Assembly (NCBI RefSeq): GCF_009827295.1
Contig: NZ_WTYD01000001.1
Coordinates: 1,364,001-1,428,000 of the forward strand
Source of the DNA: Qipengyuania pelagi
GTDB lineage: Bacteria; Pseudomonadota; Alphaproteobacteria; Sphingomonadales; Sphingomonadaceae
Reading direction: 5' to 3'
DNA: 64,000 nucleotides
Shown one piece after another: positions 1 to 8,041 of the stretch. The notes beneath the pieces were generated by a model. That model was given only the letters and a program-made list of their open reading frames with translations. It was not told where the DNA came from and ran no database searches. Position 1 is the first letter of the stretch. Every line of letters begins with the position of its first letter. The position numbers were made by a program, and so were the translations under genes.

Positions 1-2
1 CG

Positions 3-107
3 CGCCAGGCTGCGGCCGTGTTTTGTCGCAAGCCGTTCGGCAGCGGGCCCAGTTCGCAAATCGCCGAGCGCTTCGGCTACGCGCGCTGTCGCCTGATCCT
101 GGCGTAA
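3..107 (+). CDS. Possible C-terminal end of an unidentified gene (partial)
   Basis: An open frame enters from the left edge and stops at a TAA at 105-107. Its roughly 34 codons strongly favour G or C in the third position, as real genes here do, and end in a run resembling a protein tail ([11 protein letters not shown]). It would converge on pssA and overlap its last bases. I do not recognise the family and too little is visible to name a function. It could also be a chance open frame in GC-rich DNA. Confidence 0.35.
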   Translation, partial: RQAAAVFCRKPFGSGPSSQIAERFGYARCRLILA

Positions 108-895
108 CGCAGCCACCCATAAGGCAGCAGCGCGAGATAGATCGCGCAGATCCCTACCAGCGTCCACCACGGCTCCAGTAACAGAGCCGCGAAGAACAGA
201 CCCGCAAACGCCAGCAATTCGAGGCGCACGCTTCGACGCGGCCGTAGCGACGTCCAGCTGAGCGTGGCGAGGTTCGAGATCATCAGGGCCGCGATCAGAG
301 CGACCCAAGGACCGACCAGATAGGGCGAGCGGAACAGCGCCTCACCCGTGGCGATCCATAGATAGAACGGCAGAAAGACGAGCCCCGCTCCGACAGGCGC
401 GGGTATCCCGGTCAGGAACCCAAGCGATTTGTGCGGCTGGACGTCCGTGTCGATCTGCGCGTTGAACCGCGCGAGGCGCAGGGCACAGCAGACTGCGAAG
501 GCCAGCGCCGCGAACCAGCCGAAGCGCGGCAGATCCTGCAATGACCAGAGATAGACGATGATCGCGGGCGCCGTTCCGAAGGACAGCGAATCGGCGAGGC
601 TGTCCAATTCGGCACCGAACCGCGATTGCGCGTTCAACAGCCGCGCTATGCGTCCGTCGATCCCGTCGAGCACGCCGGCGAAAATGATCGCCATCACCGC
701 GAAGCCCCAATCCCCTCCGATTGCAAAGCGCACGCCTGTCAGCCCGGAACAGAGCGCCGCAGCGGTGATCGCATTCGGTAGCAGCGCACGCAGCGACAGG
801 CCCTTGCGCGCCGGAACCGGGGTGGCATCGAACGGCTCGTCTTCCGTCGCCTTCGGGCCGAGACGCGGGCGATCTTCGGGAGAGGACGTGGTCAT
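77..895 (-). CDS. pssA: CDP-diacylglycerol--serine O-phosphatidyltransferase
   Basis: This 272-residue integral membrane enzyme makes phosphatidylserine from CDP-diacylglycerol and serine, the step before phosphatidylethanolamine. The CDP-alcohol phosphatidyltransferase signature is visible as DGIDGRIAR followed by [12 protein letters not shown], the spaced Asp residues that bind metal and substrate. Several hydrophobic segments follow to the C-terminus. The N-terminal 35 or so residues are charged and cytosolic. The ATG overlaps the psd stop codon (ATGA), so the two genes are translationally coupled and together form the PE branch of phospholipid synthesis. The start is well supported by this overlap. 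Confidence 0.95.
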   Translation of the reverse strand: MTTSSPEDRPRLGPKATEDEPFDATPVPARKGLSLRALLPNAITAAALCSGLTGVRFAIGGDWGFAVMAIIFAGVLDGIDGRIARLLNAQSRFGAELDSLADSLSFGTAPAIIVYLWSLQDLPRFGWFAALAFAVCCALRLARFNAQIDTDVQPHKSLGFLTGIPAPVGAGLVFLPFYLWIATGEALFRSPYLVGPWVALIAALMISNLATLSWTSLRPRRSVRLELLAFAGLFFAALLLEPWWTLVGICAIYLALLPYGWLRYARIRRQRA

Positions 896-1644
896 TGGGC
901 AATTCCTTCGATCAGCTTGCGGGTGCCGATCTCGGCCAGCACCGTTTCGCCCGCGATAACGCGTTGGCCCAGCAGAACCTTCGAATCGGTCCCTGCGGGC
1001 AGATACACATCCACTCGGCTACCGAAGCGGATCAGGCCGACCCGCTGCCCTACGCCCAGCGTATCGCCGACCTTCACGAAGGGCACGATGCGCCGCGCGA
1101 CGAGGCCTGCGATCTGGGTAAAGCCGATCCGCACCCCATCGGCACGCTCGATCATGATGTGCTGGCGCTCGTTCTCTTCGCTGGCCTTGTCGAGATCGGC
1201 ATTGAGGAACCGGCCCGGCAGATAGACCAGGCGCCGCACCACGCCGCCGATCGGCGCGCGATTGATGTGCACGTCGAACACGCTCATGAAGATCGAAACG
1301 CGGGTCACCGGTCCTGCCGGCAGGCCCGCAATCCCGCTGCCATCGTCGATCTGCAACTCCTCCGGCGGCTCGACCTCGGCGATCAGAGTGACGAGCCCGT
1401 CGGCGGGCGATACGATCGCCCCCTCGCTCTGGGGCACGACCCGCTCGGGATCGCGGAAGAAGGCGAAGACCCCGGCGGAAAGGGCCAGCAACGGCCAGCC
1501 GATCAGGTCCCAGTCCAGCAGCAACAAAAAGATCAGGCTGATGCCGAGGGCGATCAGGCCGAATTTGCGCCCTTCGGGATGGATCGAGGGCAAGGACCAG
1601 CTGGCATCGCCCCGCCCGTGATTGTCTAGCAGTTCACCTGGCAT
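892..1644 (-). CDS. psd: Phosphatidylserine decarboxylase proenzyme
   Basis: The 250-residue protein decarboxylates phosphatidylserine to phosphatidylethanolamine at the inner membrane. It has two hydrophobic segments near residues 28-60, then the decarboxylase core including a DVHINRAP stretch and, near the C-terminus, [11 protein letters not shown], where the Gly-Ser is the expected self-cleavage site that generates the pyruvoyl group. The length fits the short archaeal/alphaproteobacterial-type Psd rather than the longer E. coli form. It lies directly upstream of pssA with a four-base overlap, so the pathway enzymes are co-expressed. Confidence 0.93.
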   Translation of the reverse strand: MPGELLDNHGRGDASWSLPSIHPEGRKFGLIALGISLIFLLLLDWDLIGWPLLALSAGVFAFFRDPERVVPQSEGAIVSPADGLVTLIAEVEPPEELQIDDGSGIAGLPAGPVTRVSIFMSVFDVHINRAPIGGVVRRLVYLPGRFLNADLDKASEENERQHIMIERADGVRIGFTQIAGLVARRIVPFVKVGDTLGVGQRVGLIRFGSRVDVYLPAGTDSKVLLGQRVIAGETVLAEIGTRKLIEGIAQ

Positions 1645-1693
1645 AGACCGCGTCTAGAGCCGCGCGGCGCACCCGGCAAGCGCCGGAGCGCCC

Positions 1694-2833
1694 TCATCCC
1701 ACCTTGCGGACGAATACGGTCCCCGCGGAATAGCCCGCGCCGAAGCTGCAAATCAGGCCACTGTCACCGCTTTGGAGGTCCTCATTGTTCAGGTGAAACG
1801 CGATGATCGATCCGGCGCTCGACGTATTCCCGTAAGTGTCCAGCACGGTCGGGCTTTCATCCTCGCTCGCCTCGTGGCCGAGCACGCGCTGGGCGATCAG
1901 GCGGTTCATCCCGGCATTGGCCTGATGCAGCCAGAGGCGCCGCAGCCCGCGCGGATCGATCTCCAGCCGCTCCGCTTCGGCAACGATCATTTCGGCGACC
2001 AAGGGCACGACCTCCTTGAAGACCTTGCGCCCTTCCTGAACGAACAATTTGTCCGCCTCGTTCGTATCGTCGGGCGTCGCGCGATTGAGGAAGCCGAAAT
2101 TGTTGCGGATATTGTTGGAGAACACCGTCTTCAACCGCGTGCCCAGAATGTCCCAATGGCTGGTGGGCGCAATGCTGGCATCCTCGACGAGCACGGCGGT
2201 CGCGACATCGCCGAAGATGAAATGGCTGTCCCGGTCGCGCCAGTTCAGATGCCCGCTGGTGATTTCGGGGCTGACGACCAGCACGCTCTTCGCATTGCCC
2301 GCGCGGATATAATCCGCCGCCGTCTGGATCCCGAAGGTCGCCGACGAGCACGCCACGTTCATGTCGAAGGCGAACCCGTCGATCCCCAGCGCCTGCTGGA
2401 TCTCGATCGCCATCGCCGGATAGGGGCGCTCCATGTTGGACGCCGCGCACAACACTGCATCGACATCCGCCGCATCGCGCCCTGCCCGTTCGAGCGCCTG
2501 GCGGCACGCCGCCACGCCGATCTCGGCCATCATCGAAAGCTCGTCATTCCCGCGCGCATCCCAGCGCGGCGCCATCGTCGCGGGATCGAGCACCGGCTCC
2601 TTCGCCATGACATGGCGAGCCTTAATGCCGCTGGCCTTCTCGATGAATTCGACCGAACTGGGCTGGAGCGCATCCATCTCACCCGCAGCGATCGCTTCGG
2701 CGTGCGCGGTGTTGTGCCGCTCGACATACGCGTTGAAGCTTTCGACCAGCTCGGCGTTCGAAATGCTGTGTTCGGGCGTGAACAGGCCGGTGGCGGAGAT
2801 GACCGGGTGATGGGTTGCGTCAGAGTGAGTCAT
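1694..2833 (-). CDS. Beta-ketoacyl-ACP synthase III-type (FabH-like) thiolase-fold enzyme
   Basis: The 379-residue protein has the FabH/KAS III fold: catalytic Cys in NVACSSATFG, His in WLHQANAGMN and Asn in YGNTSSAGSI, the C-H-N triad of condensing enzymes that use acyl-CoA primers. Family knowledge says such enzymes start fatty acid synthesis or make related ketoacyl products. It is about 50 residues longer than E. coli FabH, with an insert around residues 40-110, and it is not beside plsX or other fab genes, so it may be a specialised paralogue rather than the housekeeping FabH. The exact substrate cannot be read from sequence. Confidence 0.85.
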   Translation of the reverse strand: MTHSDATHHPVISATGLFTPEHSISNAELVESFNAYVERHNTAHAEAIAAGEMDALQPSSVEFIEKASGIKARHVMAKEPVLDPATMAPRWDARGNDELSMMAEIGVAACRQALERAGRDAADVDAVLCAASNMERPYPAMAIEIQQALGIDGFAFDMNVACSSATFGIQTAADYIRAGNAKSVLVVSPEITSGHLNWRDRDSHFIFGDVATAVLVEDASIAPTSHWDILGTRLKTVFSNNIRNNFGFLNRATPDDTNEADKLFVQEGRKVFKEVVPLVAEMIVAEAERLEIDPRGLRRLWLHQANAGMNRLIAQRVLGHEASEDESPTVLDTYGNTSSAGSIIAFHLNNEDLQSGDSGLICSFGAGYSAGTVFVRKVG

Positions 2834-2951
2834 CGCGACCGGTTAAGCCCAGGCTCGCCCGCGAGCAAGACCGACGTCGAAAGGAACGTCATCCGGCCCT
2901 GCGCAGCAAGGCGGTCGGCCGAACCGATCTCGAATGGCGAAGCGGTCGATC

Positions 2952-2984
2952 GGGAGAAAGCTGGTGGCAGGGCTTGAATCGAAC
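2952..2984 (-). repeat. Candidate left attachment site (degenerate tRNA-Tyr 3' end copy)
   Basis: TGGTGGCAGGGCTTGAATCGAAC at 2962-2984 matches TGGTGGACAGGGCTGGATTCGAAC at 7816-7839 apart from one gap and two substitutions. Both copies are preceded by GGGAGAAAG at a similar distance. On the minus strand this is the T-loop, acceptor strand and CCA of tRNA-Tyr. The mismatches may be decay after integration, or the copy may derive from another tRNA. Confidence 0.55.
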
Positions 2985-3035
2985 TTCGCAAATAACGTTT
3001 TGAAATCAATTTAGTAATCGCGGGCGTCGCAATCG

Positions 3036-3057
3036 CTCCCCCACACTCTCCCCCACA
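3036..3057 (+). repeat. Tandem CTCCCCCACA motifs, candidate integrase arm sites (left)
   Basis: CTCCCCCACA occurs at 3036-3045 and again at 3048-3057, a 12-base period, about 50 bases inside the left attachment copy. A near-identical tandem pair, CTTCCCCACA with an 11-base period, lies near the other end at 7670-7690. Paired short direct repeats near both ends of an element are what arm-type integrase binding sites look like. This role is inference. Confidence 0.5.
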
Positions 3058-3368
3058 TTTTCGTTCATATAAGCCTTGTTCGATTCAGCTTCTCGGCAAT
3101 TAAACTGAATATTTCGGGCTTTCGCGATGCACTCGCATGCGATTTTCGGGGTCGATCAAGACCTACCGAACTCCACTTACAGACACTGCTCCCAGCCGTC
3201 GAGCACCTGGCTGCAAGTTCAGCCCGACAACTCAATTCAGCCCCCTCCCCAGTTCTTGGTATTGACGTACGAAACTCTCACTGACTCAACCAGTCCCATG
3301 AGAAGACATTGCGGACGAAATCGGATCGACAGGTGCAACCATTCCAGCACCTTGCTAGGTGTCGGAGG

Positions 3369-4307
3369 ATGAAGACCGACCTCGATCATCTGCCCCCGCA
3401 AAAGCAGCGCGAAATTGAACGCGTGGTGCAGCTGATTTTTGAGGAGTTCGACGATGCCTTCGCGCTCGCCAAGCATGAGTGGAAAAAGGCCGGACGCATC
3501 CTCAAGGTGATCCTCTACGGCAGCTATGCGCGCGGGACCTGGGTCGACGAACCGCATACGGCCAAGGGCTACCAGTCGGACTACGACCTGCTGATCATCG
3601 TCAATGACAAGCGGCTGGTGGACCGGGTGAAGTACTGGTCGAAGCTCGATGACCGGCTGATGCGCGAATACGGGGTGACGAAAGCGCTGAAGACGCCGGT
3701 CAATTTCATCGTCCACACATTGCAGGAGGTGAACGACGGTCTGGCGCACGGGCGCTACTTCTTCATGGACGTCAAGCAGGACGGGATCGCGCTCTACGAG
3801 TCCGACGATACCGAACTGCACACGCCGAAGCCCAAGACACCGACACAGGCGTTAGCCATGGCGCAAGAGTACTTTGAGGAGTGGCTACCGAGCGGCCAAC
3901 AATCGTTGGAGACTGCTCGCTTCACGATTGAAAAGGGCTGGAACAAGAAGGCCGCTTTCAACCTCCACCAAGCGACTGAAGCGCTTTACCACTGTGTGCT
4001 GCTAGTCTGCACTTTCTACACCCCGCACGTGCACAATCTCGGCTTCCTACGCACCCAGGCTGAGCGCATCGATGCGCGGCTTACTTACGTTTGGCCACGC
4101 AACACGAGGCAGGACCGCGCCCGCTTCGAAAAGCTGAAAGAAGCCTACGTCAAGGCGCGCTACTCCAAGCACTACCGTATCACCAAAGAGGAACTCGAAT
4201 GGCTCGGCGAGCAGGTCGAGGAACTAGGCCGCGTGGTCCACGAGGTCTGCTCGGAGCGCCTCGATAAACTCAAAGCCGATGCTAAGGCGCGCCCTGACAA
4301 AGCTTAG
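3369..4307 (+). CDS. Fused MNT nucleotidyltransferase and HEPN domain protein
   Basis: Measured from the ATG at 3369 the protein has 312 residues. The N-terminal half is a minimal nucleotidyltransferase: GSYARG at residues 51-56 and DYDLLIIV from 71 give the G-S and D-x-D of the pol-beta fold. The C-terminal half (about 150-300) is an alpha-helical HEPN domain with FNLHQATEALYHCVLL. MNT and HEPN commonly act as antitoxin and toxin or as defence genes; this single-chain form is known but its target is unclear. The frame is open from a TTG at 3309, but homologues I recall begin near MKTDLDHLP. A GGAGG abuts the ATG with no spacer, so the start is uncertain. It is followed after two bases by the HNH gene. 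Confidence 0.8.
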   Translation: MKTDLDHLPPQKQREIERVVQLIFEEFDDAFALAKHEWKKAGRILKVILYGSYARGTWVDEPHTAKGYQSDYDLLIIVNDKRLVDRVKYWSKLDDRLMREYGVTKALKTPVNFIVHTLQEVNDGLAHGRYFFMDVKQDGIALYESDDTELHTPKPKTPTQALAMAQEYFEEWLPSGQQSLETARFTIEKGWNKKAAFNLHQATEALYHCVLLVCTFYTPHVHNLGFLRTQAERIDARLTYVWPRNTRQDRARFEKLKEAYVKARYSKHYRITKEELEWLGEQVEELGRVVHEVCSERLDKLKADAKARPDKA

Positions 4308-4309
4308 AC

Positions 4310-4759
4310 ATGGGCGCTCGTCGGCGCGATCGGGAGACGCGATGTCGTCTGCTTGCTTTCCGACCAGCTCGCAGTCTCCGCGCAATCCTGTCTCCATCGC
4401 GGCAGGCTAAATACTGCACCGTGGCCGCTACCAAACAACGTGCCGGACAACTCCGAGCTCTTCGCTGGGCTCAGGGATCGCTGTGCGCCGGGTGCGGGGC
4501 GCATGTTCCAAGCAGCACTCGGCTCAAGCGATATGATCCCGCCTATCCAACATTCGATCATGTCACGACGCGGAGCACGGGCGGCGGCAGAACACTCGGC
4601 AATGGTCTTCTGAAGCACCAGCGCTGCAATCAGAAGCGCGCCAATCGAGCGTCCACTGGGTGCGATCTGATCTGGCTTGAGTTCGTCACAGCGCGGCTTT
4701 CAATGCGCCCGAAGAGCTTCAAGCCGACCTTCAATGGCGGTGTTCGCAACCCGGCATAA
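4310..4759 (+). CDS. HNH endonuclease-like protein, C-terminus run into IS66 remnant
   Basis: The frame encodes a zinc-knuckle HNH nuclease signature: C59-x2-C62, then TFDHV with Asp83-His84, an Asn at 98 and H103-x2-C106 in LLKHQRCNQKRAN. Such proteins cut DNA with a beta-beta-alpha metal fold. The ATG lies two bases after the MNT-HEPN stop, so the two are probably one transcript. The last few residues (from about 4744) are encoded by IS66 DNA, so the native C-terminus is lost or altered. No clear ribosome binding site is visible. The pairing with MNT-HEPN on an island suggests a defence or toxin role, which is inference. Confidence 0.6.
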   Translation: MGARRRDRETRCRLLAFRPARSLRAILSPSRQAKYCTVAATKQRAGQLRALRWAQGSLCAGCGAHVPSSTRLKRYDPAYPTFDHVTTRSTGGGRTLGNGLLKHQRCNQKRANRASTGCDLIWLEFVTARLSMRPKSFKPTFNGGVRNPA

Positions 4760-5694
4760 CCATCGACGTGCAGCACGCCCTTGAAGCGCTCAAGATGGGC
4801 GAGCGGACGCTCGGCCTTGCGATCAGGCGCGAACAGATAGACCGCCGCAGGCGGTGCAGGCCCGCCCCACCCGCGCTGTTCGCGGGCATAGACCCACAAG
4901 CGCCCGGTCCTGGTTCGTCCGCGCCCCGGATCGAGCACCGGGACCGGCGTATCGTCGGCGAACAGATGATCGCTGGCGAACACGTCAGCACACAGCCGAT
5001 CGTGCAAGGCTTCGAGCCACCAACATGCACCGCCGACCCATCCGGACAGCGTCGAGCGCGCCAGATCAACGCCGTGCCGGGCGAAGATGCGCGACTGACG
5101 GTAGAGCGGGGTGTGGTCGCAATATTTGCTTACCAGCACCTGCGTCAGCAGTGCAGGTGTTGCCAGCCCGCCTGCGATCACGCGCTCGGGAGCGGGAGCC
5201 TGAACGAGGCTGCCGCATGCGCGGCAGGCATATTTGGGCCGCGTTGTACGGATGACGCGCAGCTTTGCTGGCACCCAGTCGAGCATCTCGGAGACGCTCT
5301 CGCCCATACTATGAAGCGCACCGCCGCAGCACGGACAGGCCTCGTGCTGCGCGTCGATCACTACCTCTTCGCGCTCCAGATGATCGGGCAGCGGCACGCG
5401 GTGCGCACGCCGTCCGACCGCATCGGCATCGCCAGCGATGACCGGACGGTGCTCCTCGATGCGCGCGATATCGGCATCGAGGTCTTCCAGACCCAGCGCC
5501 AGCTGATCGGGATCGAGCCGCTCGGAGCGGCGCCCGAACTGCATGCGCTGGAGCTTTTTGATGATCGCCTGAAGGCGCTCGATCTCGTCATCGCGGGTCT
5601 CGACCAACGTTGCCATGTCGCGCACCAGCTGGTGCAGAAGACCGACATCGGACGGCAGATTGTCGAGTTCGAGCCGCATGGATTCTGCTACCAC
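4630..5694 (-). pseudogene. IS66-family transposase TnpC, truncated
   Basis: The 354-codon frame matches the N-terminal two thirds of an IS66 transposase (full length about 510). Visible parts are the coiled leader (VETRDDEIERLQAII), the zinc-binding CPCCGGAL and CRACG pairs, and the catalytic core up to FADDTPVP and HVDGYAG, which carry the first two acidic residues. Family-like sequence ends near position 4744; the last 35 or so codons read through the HNH gene on the opposite strand. The third catalytic acidic residue and the C-terminal domain are missing, so it cannot transpose. Confidence 0.85.
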
Positions 5695-5751
5695 GAAGAC
5701 CGCATTTTCTCAAGCTTTTCTGCCGGTTTTGCGCGGGTTTCCGGCAGCTTT

Positions 5752-6105
5752 TCAGCCCGCTTTTCGCGGCTTCCACTGCTGCTCCGGACGCCGCCAGTCG
5801 ATCCCCTCGATCAGCATCGCCAGCTGCGCATGCGAGAGCGTCACGCTCTCACCCACCTGGTGCACGCTCGGCCACACAAAGCCGCCGTGCTCCATCCTTT
5901 TGGTGAACAGGCACAGCCCGCTCCCGTCCCAGAACAGGATCTTGATGATGCGCGCATTGCGCCCCCTGAACGCGAACAGGTGACCCGAGAAGCTGTCTTC
6001 CCTGAGCACTTCCTGCACCATGGTCGCCAGCCCATCGATCCCCTTGCGCATGTCGGTATGACCCAGCGCCAGATGCACCTTCGTACCTGCCGGAAGCAGC
6101 ATCAT
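5752..6105 (-). CDS. tnpB: IS66 accessory protein TnpB
   Basis: The 117-residue protein is the IS66 Orf2 type, with the family pattern GHTDMRKGIDGLATMV, FRGRNARIIKILFWDGSGL and WPSV. Its exact biochemical role in IS66 movement is not settled, but it is needed for transposition in studied members. It appears intact. It overlaps the end of tnpA by four bases and is followed by tnpC after 57 bases. Confidence 0.9.
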   Translation of the reverse strand: MMLLPAGTKVHLALGHTDMRKGIDGLATMVQEVLREDSFSGHLFAFRGRNARIIKILFWDGSGLCLFTKRMEHGGFVWPSVHQVGESVTLSHAQLAMLIEGIDWRRPEQQWKPRKAG

Positions 6106-6344
6106 CGTCCATCCTCCTCAACCCGCACCGTCACCAGACGCACCTTCTCGCTCGCTCCAAGCCCGAGCTGCGCGCGCCAGCGGAACAGCAGCGAAGCCGC
6201 GATCCCGTGCCGCCGCGCAACCTGCGAGACCGTCACATGAGGCTCGAGCGTCTGCATCGCGATCGCGCGCTTCTCGTCCTCGCTGAAGCTGCGGCGCTGC
6301 ACCCGGTCCGCCTGTTCGGGCCCACGCAAAGCGCCGTCGGTCAA
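6102..6344 (-). CDS. tnpA: IS66 TnpA helix-turn-helix protein, N-terminus uncertain
   Basis: The 80-codon part has the typical TnpA helix-turn-helix: SFSEDEKRAIAMQTLEPHVTVSQVARRHGIAASLLFRWR, given here in outline as a recognition helix ending FRWRAQLG. The listed start is a TTG. The same frame stays open upstream to about 6542 with protein-like sequence (SRHSLARWRDLLAE, VPVDWRARL) but contains no ATG or GTG, so the true 5' end is probably lost. It ends with a four-base overlap on tnpB. Confidence 0.7.
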   Translation of the reverse strand: MTDGALRGPEQADRVQRRSFSEDEKRAIAMQTLEPHVTVSQVARRHGIAASLLFRWRAQLGLGASEKVRLVTVRVEEDGR

Positions 6345-6374
6345 CCCCGCATCGGCAACTTGCGGCAGATTATT

Positions 6375-6405
6375 AGGACTAAGCCCGTCCTTAGTCCTAG
6401 GACTA
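6375..6405. repeat. Short inverted repeat inside the tnpA 5' region
   Basis: AGGACTAAG at 6375-6383 pairs perfectly with CTTAGTCCT at 6390-6398 around a six-base loop, and a further AGGACTA follows at 6399-6405. It lies within the open upstream frame of tnpA. It could be a repressor site or a leftover of a nested insertion. Confidence 0.5.
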
Positions 6406-6651
6406 GCAGCGCTGCTTATTGGCGGCCTCGCGCTCGGATGCAGCCGCGCCCGCCAGTCGACCGGAACCTCCCGTTCGGCCAGCAGATCGCGCCAGCGCGC
6501 GAGGCTATGACGCGAGATTGCCAGCGCTGCCGCATAACCTACTCAGATAAAGCTCCAGATTATGGGCTCCTTATCTTGTATCGCATTTCAGGGCTGCCCT
6601 TCGGGCGACCTGCTCTATCCGCTGCGCGGACCGGGCCTGTAGTCCCGGCCC

Positions 6652-7608
6652 CTACGGGTGACGATCAGGAGCAGCTGGAAAATGAGCGGGACTTCTGGAG
6701 GACGCGCTCTGTCCCGCGCATTCTGCGCTCCAGAGGGCGCGGCGTCTTTGAGCTAGCACGCCCATTGCGGCCTCGGAAAGCGGGACGACGTGTGCCTTGC
6801 TGCGCTTCATGTGCTCGGCCGGAATCGTCCAGAGCCGTTCCTCCAGATCGAATTCCTCCCATGTCGCGAGTCGGACCTCCTGCGAGCGCGTGCCGGTCAG
6901 GATGAGGAGTTCGAGCGCGAATCGTCCGAAGGATGGCTTGCGCCTTAGTGCGGTCAGAAACGCTGGAATGGCGACATAGGGCATCGCCTTGCGGTTCTGA
7001 GTCTTCTTGATCTGCCGTGGCAGGCCCCTGCCCGCTTTCAGGCTGCCGTTGCCAGATGGCGCTTCGGTCGACCGCCAGCCCTTGGCGTGCGAATAGTCCA
7101 GTACCGCGCAAATCCGGTTGCGTACCTGGCGGGCGGTTTCCGGGATTTCCTGCCAGATCGGCATGAGCACATCGATGATGTCAGCTGCAGTGATACTGCC
7201 GGTGGGCATATCGGCAAGCTTGGGAAAACCGTAGTTCTCCAGACTGGCGAGCCACTGGCGCGCGTATACCACGCTCTTCCAGCCCGCCTCGTTTTCGGAA
7301 TGGTACTGTGTGGCGGCTTCTCGGAAGGTCACCTTGGCGGCAGCCTCGTCCTTGCGCTCCGTGAGGACATCGCGCTTTTCGACCTTCACGGCCTTGCGCA
7401 GTTCGTTCGCTTTCTCGCGTGCTTCGGCCAGTGTGACCAGCTTTGCGCTCCCCACTCCGATGTCCCGACGCTTCCCGTCCTGCTGGAGTCGGAGCAGCCA
7501 TGAAGCGGAGCCGGTTTTCCCAACTTTCAGAAAAAGACCGTCCCCATCCTGGTACGTGCCGGGATGCGCTAAAGCGGCCTTCACCGCCACCGCCGTGAGC
7601 TTGCCCAT
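6652..7608 (-). pseudogene. int: P4-type tyrosine integrase, C-terminally truncated
   Basis: From the ATG at 7608 the frame reads MGKLTAVAVKAAL, the usual beginning of the DUF4102 arm-binding domain of P4-like integrases, then the core-binding domain (FREAATQYHSENEAGWKS) and the catalytic domain with the first Arg in LTGTRSQEVRLATW (R241) and MKRSKAHVVPLS. Family-like sequence stops near residue 290. The H-x-x-R box and the catalytic Tyr are absent, roughly 100 residues short, so it should be inactive. It starts about 210 bases from tRNA-Tyr and points into the island. The frame is open upstream of 7608 but that part is not family-like. Confidence 0.85.
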
Positions 7609-7612
7609 TTTT

Positions 7613-7690
7613 CTTCCCCACATTTCCGCAGTCCGTTCCGGAAAGTACAAGTGTGGGGAAGCACCTATCCTTCCCCACACCTTCCCCACA
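7613..7690. repeat. CTTCCCCACA repeat cluster upstream of int (right arm sites?)
   Basis: Exact CTTCCCCACA occurs at 7613-7622, 7670-7679 and 7681-7690, and inverted at 7652-7661; a weaker inverted copy, TGTGGGGACG, lies near 7725. The cluster covers the region just upstream of the integrase start, where arm-type sites and the int promoter would be expected. The related pair at 3036-3057 marks the opposite end of the element. Confidence 0.6.
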
Positions 7691-7815
7691 TTAGGCCTCG
7701 GTTGCGGGTGGATCGCGATGGCCGTGTGGGGACGGAATAGAGGCAATATACCGCAGAAATCCAAGGGTTTCTATGGATTTCTGGGGATGCAGGTAGAGGC
7801 TGGGAGAAAGGGCGG

Positions 7816-7901
7816 TGGTGGACAGGGCTGGATTCGAACCAGCGTACGCTTGCGCGGGCAGATTTACAGTCTGCTGCCTTTAACCACTCGGCCACCTGTC
7901 C
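7816..7901 (-). tRNA. tRNA-Tyr (GTA anticodon)
   Basis: The 86-base gene folds as a class II tRNA with a long variable arm. The acceptor strands GGACAGG and CCTGTCC pair, the anticodon GTA sits at 7865-7867, the T-arm reads GGTTCGAATCC and CCA is encoded. Its 3' end is the insertion point of the neighbouring island, and the tRNA itself remains intact. Confidence 0.97.
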
Positions 7902-8041
7902 ATCGGCTTGCCGATATCGCGATTCACGCGACGGGCGCGGCGGGCTGAGCCGCCGGGAGGCGCCCCTTTGGCGAAGCGGCGCTTGCCTGTCAATGGGGCC
8001 GCTGGCACAGGGCCTGCCAAGATATGGAAGGATTACCCGCA

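Larger units (their letters stand above)
2834..3368. other. Intergenic stretch without a convincing gene; left end of the island
   Basis: These 535 bases hold no reading frame I believe. They run from the FabH-like gene through the degenerate tRNA-Tyr 3' end at 2952-2984 into the island. After 2985 the composition becomes visibly AT-richer, and the tandem CTCCCCCACA motifs at 3036-3057 lie here. Short frames exist around 3127-3372 but have no family features, unusual residue content and no ribosome binding site. Confidence 0.6.
4744..6545 (-). mobile_element. IS66-family insertion sequence remnant
   Basis: The tnpA-tnpB-tnpC order on the minus strand identifies IS66. The tnpC end is cut inside the catalytic domain and abuts the HNH gene, and the tnpA end has no visible start codon, so both termini appear lost. 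I could not identify matching terminal inverted repeats. The element sits inside the tRNA-Tyr island and probably contributed to its decay. The right limit is approximate. Confidence 0.75.
2952..7839. mobile_element. Decayed integrative element inserted at tRNA-Tyr
   Basis: The right end is the 3' part of tRNA-Tyr (7816-7839), and a degenerate copy of that sequence with the same preceding GGGAGAAAG lies at 2952-2984. A tyrosine integrase gene sits immediately inside the tRNA end and reads inward, the usual layout for tRNA-targeting islands. Cargo is an MNT-HEPN protein, an HNH nuclease and an IS66 remnant. The integrase and the IS66 transposase are both truncated, so the element is probably no longer mobile. 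The boundaries are inferred from the imperfect repeat, not from comparison with an empty site. Confidence 0.65.

Noticed and set aside
3127..3372. 81-codon frame at the left end of the island
   Set aside because: No ribosome binding site or family features, and it overlaps the MNT-HEPN start region.
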